The notes under the pieces were generated by a model, which saw nothing but the letters and a program-made list of their open reading frames with translations, was not told the DNA's origin and ran no database searches. This document shows positions 6,187 to 9,388 of a stretch of 9,388 bases of DNA, one piece after another. Origin of the DNA: Rhodobacter sp. (GTDB lineage Bacteria; Pseudomonadota; Alphaproteobacteria; Rhodobacterales; Rhodobacteraceae); contig PNNE01000306.1 in assembly GCA_013824055.1 (NCBI GenBank), positions 1 to 9,388 on the forward strand. The letters are read 5' to 3'. Position numbers and translations under genes: made by a program. Numbering within the stretch: the stretch's first letter is position 1; each line of letters starts with the position of its first letter.

Positions 6187-7479
6187 TCAGTCCGCGAAGG
6201 GGTCGGTCACCAGGATCGTGTCATCCCGCTCGGGCGATGTGGACAGTAGCGCGACCGGGCACTGGATCAACTCCTCGATCCGCCGCACGTACTTGATCGC
6301 CGCCCCCGGCAGCTCGGCCCAGCTGCGCGCACCGGCGGTCGTTTCGGACCAGCCTTCCATCTCTTCATAGATCGGGGTGCAGCGCGCCTGCTGATCCGCC
6401 GCGATGGGCAGATGATCCATCCGCTTGCCGTCCAGATCATAGGCCACGCAGATCTTCAGCGTCTTGAACCCGTCCAGCACATCCAGCTTGGTCAGCGCGA
6501 TGCCCGACACGCCCGAGGTGGCACAGGTCTGCCGCACCAGCACCGCGTCGAACCAGCCGCAGCGCCGCTTGCGCCCTGTCACCGTGCCGAACTCATGCCC
6601 ACGCTCGCCCAGGCGTTCCCCATCGGCGTCGAACAGTTCCGCCGGGAACGGGCCTTCGCCGACCCGCGTCGTATAGGCCTTCACGATCCCCAGCACGAAG
6701 TCGATGGCCGTCGGCCCCACCCCCGTCCCCGTCGCCGCCTGCCCCGCGATGGTGTTCGAGGACGTCACGTAGGGGTAGGTCCCATAGTCGATGTCCAGAA
6801 GCGAGCCCTGCGCGCCCTCGAACAGGATGCGCTTGCCCGCCCGCCGCGCCTCGTTCAGCACCTTCCAGACCGGCCCGGCATAGGGCCTGATCTTCGGCGC
6901 GATCTCCAGCAGGCTTGCCTTCAGCGCCGCAGGGTCCACCGGATCCAGGCCCAGACCTGTGCGCAAGGCGTTGTGGTGGGTCAGAAGCCGCCCGATCCGG
7001 GTGTCCAGCGTCGCCGCATCGAACAGGTCCGCCACCCGGATCGCCCGGCGGCCGACTTTGTCCTCGTAGGCCGGGCCGATCCCGCGCCCGGTGGTGCCGA
7101 TCCTGGCCACCGTCGTCTGCGCCTCGCGGCCCCGGTCCAATTCGCCGTGGATCGGCAGGATCAGGCTGGCGTTCTCGGCCAGCATCAGGTTTTCGGGTGA
7201 GATCTGCACCCCCTGCCCGCGCAGCTTGTCGATCTCGGCCACCAGATGCCAGGGGTCGACGACCACACCATTGCCGATGACCGACAGCTTGCCGCCGCGC
7301 ACGATGCCCGAGGGCAGCAGCGACAGCTTGTAGACCGTCTCGCCGATGACCAGAGTATGCCCGGCATTGTGCCCGCCCTGGAACCGCGCGATCACATCGG
7401 CGCGTTCGGACAGCCAGTCGACAAGCTTGCCCTTGCCCTCATCGCCCCACTGGGCACCCACCACGACGACATTGGCCAT
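6187..7479 (-). CDS. purA: adenylosuccinate synthetase
   Basis: Catalyses the first committed step from IMP to AMP: IMP plus aspartate plus GTP gives adenylosuccinate. At 430 aa it has the standard bacterial length. The N-terminal phosphate-binding GDEGKGK spans 12-18 and contains the catalytic Asp13; GHNAGHT contains the catalytic His41, at the same numbering as in E. coli. Further signatures are GTTGRGIGPAYEDK (IMP loop), FEGAQGSLLDIDYGTYPYVTSSN, GTVTGRKRRCGWFD, and ALTKLDVL for guanine binding. ATG 7479 is preceded by GGGAG eight bases upstream. The frame continues upstream to 7755, but the extra residues do not resemble the family and a candidate promoter lies within them. DUF2842 follows on the same strand. 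All key residues look intact. Confidence 0.98.
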   Translation of the reverse strand: MANVVVVGAQWGDEGKGKLVDWLSERADVIARFQGGHNAGHTLVIGETVYKLSLLPSGIVRGGKLSVIGNGVVVDPWHLVAEIDKLRGQGVQISPENLMLAENASLILPIHGELDRGREAQTTVARIGTTGRGIGPAYEDKVGRRAIRVADLFDAATLDTRIGRLLTHHNALRTGLGLDPVDPAALKASLLEIAPKIRPYAGPVWKVLNEARRAGKRILFEGAQGSLLDIDYGTYPYVTSSNTIAGQAATGTGVGPTAIDFVLGIVKAYTTRVGEGPFPAELFDADGERLGERGHEFGTVTGRKRRCGWFDAVLVRQTCATSGVSGIALTKLDVLDGFKTLKICVAYDLDGKRMDHLPIAADQQARCTPIYEEMEGWSETTAGARSWAELPGAAIKYVRRIEELIQCPVALLSTSPERDDTILVTDPFAD

Positions 7480-7512
7480 CACACGCTCTCCCGGTCTTTT
7501 GAAACCGCCGCA

Positions 7513-7541
7513 GCTATAGACGGCGCGCGCTGCCAGGGGAA
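7513..7541 (-). promoter_or_regulatory. candidate purA promoter
   Basis: On the minus strand, TTCCCC (complement of 7536-7541) and TATAGC (complement of 7513-7518) are separated by 17 bp. This would start transcription near 7506 and give a leader of about 27 nt before the purA ATG. The -10 box is the only TATA-like sequence in the GC-rich DNA directly upstream of purA. The -35 match is poor. Confidence 0.45.
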
Positions 7542-7757
7542 CAGCGAAAACGCCTTGCGCCAGCCCGCCAGCCGCAATGAGATCCGGGCGGCCCGGCCGC
7601 AAGCGCCGGCCCTGCGGATCATCGGGCATGCGCTTTACCTTCAGGCCGGCGGTGGCAAGCCCGGCTTCACGCCCGCCCAATCCCGGACAGGCGATCTCGG
7701 GGAGGCGACCTCGGGTATGGCGGGATCGTGGCAAAGCCGGTCTGTGCCGAAACACTG

Positions 7758-7779
7758 GACAAATCCGGCGTCATTTGTC
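7758..7779. promoter_or_regulatory. AT-rich perfect palindrome, candidate operator
   Basis: GACAAAT (7758-7764) and ATTTGTC (7773-7779) form a perfect 7-bp inverted repeat around an 8-bp spacer (ccggcgtc). The half-sites are unusually AT-rich for this DNA, and their centres are 15 bp apart, which suits a dimeric regulator on one face of the helix. It lies 36-57 nt upstream of the DUF6524-like start. I cannot assign a regulator; it is not the FnrL, CtrA or Irr consensus. Confidence 0.4.
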
Positions 7780-7814
7780 ACCCCTGCGGCTGCAACGTCC
7801 TGAAAGGCCGCATC

Positions 7815-8210
7815 ATGGGCTTCCTTCTGCGCTGGCTGGGCGCGTTCCTGCTGCTCGCCGCGATCTTCAATCCGACGTCCTGGAACTATGTCACCTGGGC
7901 GCGCGGGGCCTGGGGGGAGCAGACGCCGCTGATCGTGTTTCTCGGCCTGATCCTTGCCGTCGCGGCGATGGTCTACCTGGTCGCCACCCTGCGCTCGATC
8001 GGCATCCTGGGGGCCATCGTCATCGCCGCGGTCTTCGCCGCCGGGCTGTGGGTGCTGACCGACTGGGGCTTCCTTGGCCTGGACAATTCCGCGCTGAACA
8101 CCTGGCTTGGCCTGCTGGTCCTGTCGCTGATCCTTGGGGTCGGCATGTCCTGGTCGATCCTGCGCCAGCGCCTGTCGGGCCAGCAAACGACGGACGAGGT
8201 CGATGGCTGA
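7815..8210 (+). CDS. DUF6524-like four-helix membrane protein
   Basis: A 131-aa hydrophobic protein of unknown function, presumably in the cytoplasmic membrane. Four hydrophobic segments are visible: about 3-19 (FLLRWLGAFLLLAAIF), 38-58 (PLIVFLGLILAVAAMVYLVAT), 62-80 (IGILGAIVIAAVFAAGLWVL) and 94-116 (LNTWLGLLVLSLILGVG). A short polar tail follows (RQRLSGQQTTDEVDG). The N-terminal FNPTSWNYVTW motif and overall plan match, as I recall, the proteobacterial family DUF6524. I chose ATG 7815 because AAAGG (7803-7807) lies seven bases upstream and the hydrophobic segment starts at once; an extension to 7728 would add 29 polar residues. Its stop region overlaps the start of the VOC remnant by eight bases (ATGGCTGA), so an intact second gene was probably once coupled to it. 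Confidence 0.85.
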   Translation: MGFLLRWLGAFLLLAAIFNPTSWNYVTWARGAWGEQTPLIVFLGLILAVAAMVYLVATLRSIGILGAIVIAAVFAAGLWVLTDWGFLGLDNSALNTWLGLLVLSLILGVGMSWSILRQRLSGQQTTDEVDG

Positions 8211-8313
8211 GACCGTCCTCTACCTCACCCTCGGCACCAACGACCTGACCCGCGCCACCCGCTTCTGCGACGCGGCCCTCAAGCGGGGGCTCGATGCCCC
8301 CCGACTTCGATGA
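8203..8313 (+). pseudogene. truncated N-terminus of a VOC (glyoxalase/bleomycin-resistance) family gene
   Basis: The frame opens with ATG in the eight-base overlap with the preceding gene and reads MAETVLYLTLGTNDLTRATR followed by FCDAALK. That is the typical first beta strand and helix of a VOC-superfamily metalloenzyme (usually LGTNDLxRAxxFYDxxL). After residue 27 the family pattern is lost (RGLDAPRLR), and a stop comes at 8311-8313 inside a 16-bp tandem repeat. A full VOC protein has 110-150 residues. None of the downstream frames before secG recovers the family. The most likely history is a deletion that removed the body of the gene and joined its start to repeat-rich spacer DNA. The usual FYD tyrosine is a Cys here. 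Confidence 0.6.
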
Positions 8314-8334
8314 CCCCCGACTTCGATGACCCCC
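8303..8334 (+). repeat. 16-bp tandem repeat, two perfect copies plus a degenerate upstream copy
   Basis: The unit gacttcgatgaccccc occurs at 8303-8318 and 8319-8334. A diverged copy (ggctcgatgcccccc) precedes it at 8288-8302. The first copy supplies the stop codon of the truncated VOC frame. Confidence 0.9.
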
Positions 8335-8382
8335 GAGACGGCTCTCCCGTCCGGGAGCACTTGCGCGAAGCCAAGCTCCCCC

Positions 8383-8463
8383 GCCGCCCTTGCGCCCCCG
8401 CCGCCCTTGCGCCCCCGTGACCCTTGCGCCCCCGTAGCCCTTGCGCCCCGTGGCCCTTCCGCC
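8383..8463 (+). repeat. 17-bp tandem repeat, about 4.8 copies, carrying TTGCGC
   Basis: Units: gccgcccttgcgccccc at 8383-8399 and 8400-8416; gtgacccttgcgccccc at 8417-8433; a 16-bp copy gtagcccttgcgcccc at 8434-8449; and a diverged partial copy at 8450-8463. The core cccttgcgcccc is invariant in the first four. The array directly abuts the -10 box of the candidate secG promoter, and its fourth TTGCGC is placed to act as that promoter's -35. Confidence 0.93.
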
Positions 8464-8469
8464 TAGATA
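8441..8469 (+). promoter_or_regulatory. candidate secG promoter
   Basis: TTGCGC (8441-8446) and TAGATA (8464-8469) are separated by exactly 17 bp. Transcription would begin near 8476, leaving a leader of about 20 nt before the secG ATG at 8495. The -35 lies in the fourth unit of the 17-bp tandem repeat. TTG-initial -35 boxes with GC-rich second halves are normal in Rhodobacterales. Confidence 0.6.
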
Positions 8470-8494
8470 GGCGCGTCAGCGTTCGGGAAGCCCA

Positions 8495-8890
8495 ATGGAA
8501 AACGTCATCCTCACCATCCACCTGATCCTCGCGCTCCTCCTCATCGGTGTGGTGCTCATGCAGCGCTCCGAGGGTGGCGGCCTGGGCATTGGCGGCGGCG
8601 GCGGTGGCGGGACCATGTCGGCCCGCGGCGCGGCCACCGCCATGACCAAGCTGACCTGGCTTTTCGCGGTTGCCTTCATCATCACCTCGATCACCCTGAC
8701 CATCCTTGCGACCCGTGGTGGCGACGGCGGCTCGGTGGTGGACAGTGCGGCGACAGATGCGCCCGCAACCGAGGCCCCGGCCACCGGCGGCGGCCTGGCA
8801 GGCACCGGCCTGACCTTGCCCGGCATCGCGACCGACGCCCCCGCCACTCCGCCCCGCGCGGACGAGCCGGCGCCGGTCACCACCCCCTGA
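8495..8890 (+). CDS. secG: preprotein translocase subunit SecG
   Basis: Small accessory subunit of the SecYEG protein-export channel in the cytoplasmic membrane. The 131-aa protein has the SecG plan. Helix one is about residues 4-22 (VILTIHLILALLLIGVVL), then QRSEGGGLG leads into a glycine-rich cytosolic loop (seven Gly in a row at 33-39) with the MSARG motif. Helix two is about 53-71 (LTWLFAVAFIITSITLTI). The remaining 60 residues are an Ala/Pro/Thr-rich tail (ATDAPATEAPATGGG), longer than in E. coli SecG but common in alphaproteobacteria. The ATG at 8495 is preceded by only a weak GGGAAG-like site. A candidate promoter lies 26 nt upstream. The gene is followed by pyrG, a neighbourhood often seen in alphaproteobacteria. 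Confidence 0.95.
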   Translation: MENVILTIHLILALLLIGVVLMQRSEGGGLGIGGGGGGGTMSARGAATAMTKLTWLFAVAFIITSITLTILATRGGDGGSVVDSAATDAPATEAPATGGGLAGTGLTLPGIATDAPATPPRADEPAPVTTP

Positions 8891-8947
8891 TCCACAACAG
8901 ATTGCTCCGATCCCCAGCTACGCCCGCATGATCTAGCGGACCGGGCG

Positions 8948-8976
8948 TTGCTAACCCTTGCGGGAGTCGCTATACC
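8948..8976 (+). promoter_or_regulatory. candidate pyrG promoter overlapping a palindrome
   Basis: TTGCTA (8948-8953) and TATACC (8971-8976) are 17 bp apart, each matching four of six consensus bases. A start near 8983 is expected, about 58 nt before the pyrG TTG. The -10 box lies exactly in the spacer of the 9-bp inverted repeat 8961-8986, so a protein bound there would block polymerase. If transcription instead reads through from secG, the palindrome would be part of the RNA. Confidence 0.5.
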
Positions 8977-8986
8977 TCGACTCCCG
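8961..8986. promoter_or_regulatory. perfect 9-bp inverted repeat upstream of pyrG
   Basis: CGGGAGTCG (8961-8969) and CGACTCCCG (8978-8986) are exact reverse complements around an 8-base spacer (ctatacct). It could be an operator centred on the -10 box or, if transcribed, an RNA hairpin. No T-run follows, so it is not an ordinary secG terminator. Confidence 0.85.
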
Positions 8987-9036
8987 TGGTGCCGCGATTC
9001 CACCCCACCCGAATCGCCGTCTGAATCACGGGAGTC
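8979..9036 (+). promoter_or_regulatory. structured pyrG leader that sequesters the ribosome binding site
   Basis: GACTCCCGTGGT (8979-8990) pairs with ATCACGGGAGTC (9025-9036): ten continuous Watson-Crick pairs extended by a G-U and a U-A. The right strand contains the pyrG Shine-Dalgarno GGGAG (9030-9034). Inside lies a second hairpin, GCGATTC (8994-9000) with GAATCGC (9011-9017), seven perfect pairs around a CACCCCACCC loop. The 5' strand of the outer helix is also the right arm of the upstream palindrome, so the two helices exclude each other. The pairing is seen in the sequence; a regulatory role is inferred. Confidence 0.6.
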
Positions 9037-9040
9037 CGCC

Positions 9041-9388
9041 TTGGCGCGTTACATCTTCATTACCGGCGGCGTTGTCTCCTCCCTCGGCAAGGGTCTTGCC
9101 TCCGCTGCCCTGGGCGCACTTCTCCAGGCCCGCGGCTACACCGTGCGCCTGCGCAAGCTTGACCCCTACCTGAACGTCGACCCCGGCACGATGTCACCCT
9201 TCGAACATGGCGAGGTTTTCGTCACCGATGATGGCGCCGAGACCGACCTTGACCTTGGCCACTACGAACGCTTCACCGGCGTCCATGCGCGCACCACCGA
9301 CAGCATCTCCTCGGGCCGGATCTATTCCAACGTGCTGGAGAAGGAACGCCGCGGCGACTATCTGGGCAAGACGATCCAGGTCATCCCC
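9041..9388 (+). CDS. pyrG: CTP synthase, N-terminal part (runs off the window)
   Basis: Makes CTP from UTP, ATP and glutamine, the last step of de novo pyrimidine nucleotide synthesis. Only the first 116 codons are present and the frame is open at the edge. The N-terminal synthetase domain is unmistakable: ARYIFITGGVVSSLGKGLAS (2-21, containing the P-loop region), then KLDPYLNVDPGTMSPFEHGE, FVTDDGAETDLDLGHYERF, and RIYSNVLEKERRGDYLGKTI near the edge, where UTP/CTP contacts lie. The start is TTG at 9041, with GGGAG (9030-9034) six bases upstream. No ATG or GTG fits: the family's MARYIFITGG start aligns exactly with TTG-GCG-CGT. A weak start codon and a base-paired ribosome binding site suggest initiation is limited or regulated. 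Confidence 0.97.
   Translation, partial: MARYIFITGGVVSSLGKGLASAALGALLQARGYTVRLRKLDPYLNVDPGTMSPFEHGEVFVTDDGAETDLDLGHYERFTGVHARTTDSISSGRIYSNVLEKERRGDYLGKTIQVIP

Larger units (their letters stand above)
7480..7814. other. 335-nt divergent intergenic region between purA and the DUF6524-like gene
   Basis: The region separates two divergent genes. It holds the candidate purA promoter (7513-7541), an AT-rich palindrome (7758-7779), and a 47-codon minus-strand ORF (7479-7622) that ends on the purA start codon but overlaps the promoter. I found no convincing promoter for the rightward gene, no RNA gene, and no coding frame that resembles a known protein. Bases 7625-7750 are GC-rich and show nothing I can interpret. 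Confidence 0.6.

Noticed and set aside
7480..7755. N-terminal extension of purA
   Set aside because: PurA proteins start at MANVVVVGAQWGDEGKGK. The extra 92 residues lack similarity and include the candidate promoter.
7246..7803. 185-codon plus-strand frame across the purA 5' end and the intergenic region
   Set aside because: Mostly antisense to purA, with no recognisable domain and no ribosome site. It ends in the DUF6524-like leader.
8344..8357. CTCCC-GTCC-GGGAG hairpin as a terminator after the VOC remnant
   Set aside because: Only five pairs and no T-run on either side, so I do not call it a terminator.
8326..8466. Plus-strand short frame beginning MTPETALPSG
   Set aside because: It is made largely of translated tandem repeat (Pro/Ala/Arg), has no ribosome site, and contains the secG promoter.

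Overview
The window looks like chromosomal DNA from a Rhodobacterales-type alphaproteobacterium (Rhodobacter/Paracoccus-like). The reasons are high GC with strong GC3 bias, alphaproteobacterial gene families (DUF2842, a DUF6524-like membrane protein), the secG-pyrG neighbourhood, and promoter-like sequences with TTGCGC/TAGATA-style boxes. I see no mobile element, CRISPR array, tRNA or rRNA. Taxonomy is an inference from gene content and wording, not from a database search.

Layout. (1) 82-2803, + strand: a tightly overlapping set of two paralogous glutathione S-transferase-like proteins and a single-chain iron-sulfur L-serine dehydratase (sdaA). The stop/start overlaps are GTGA and TGATG, so this is almost certainly one translationally coupled operon. 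(2) 2863-3531, - strand: thiamine pyrophosphokinase, convergent with sdaA. (3) 3669-5822, + strand, divergent from it: a 717-aa protein of unknown function. It has conserved-looking ends joined by a long acidic Ala/Pro-rich middle that carries in-frame tandem repeats. It ends at a strong intrinsic terminator that sits inside the coding 3' end of the convergent DUF2842 gene. (4) 5850-7479, - strand: purA (adenylosuccinate synthetase) followed by the small DUF2842 membrane protein, probably co-transcribed. (5) 7480-7814: a 335-nt divergent intergenic region with a likely purA promoter and an unexplained AT-rich palindrome. (6) 7815-8890, + strand: a four-helix membrane protein (DUF6524-like), the amputated start of a VOC/glyoxalase-family gene, two short tandem-repeat arrays, and secG. 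(7) 9041 to the window edge: the start of pyrG (CTP synthase), with a TTG start codon, cut off by the window end.

Most of the genes are housekeeping: purine and pyrimidine nucleotide synthesis (purA, pyrG), cofactor synthesis (thiamine diphosphate), serine breakdown and protein export (SecYEG). The most unusual material is non-coding. The pyrG leader (8961-9040) contains three mutually complementary copies of CGGGAGTC/GACTCCCG. One copy contains the pyrG ribosome binding site, so alternative RNA folds could expose or hide it. The same 73 bp holds six GANTC sites, the recognition sequence of the CcrM methyltransferase; I found only about five in the rest of the window by eye. The secG promoter is preceded by a 17-bp tandem repeat in which each perfect unit carries a -35-like TTGCGC, and only the last is at 17-bp spacing from the -10 box.
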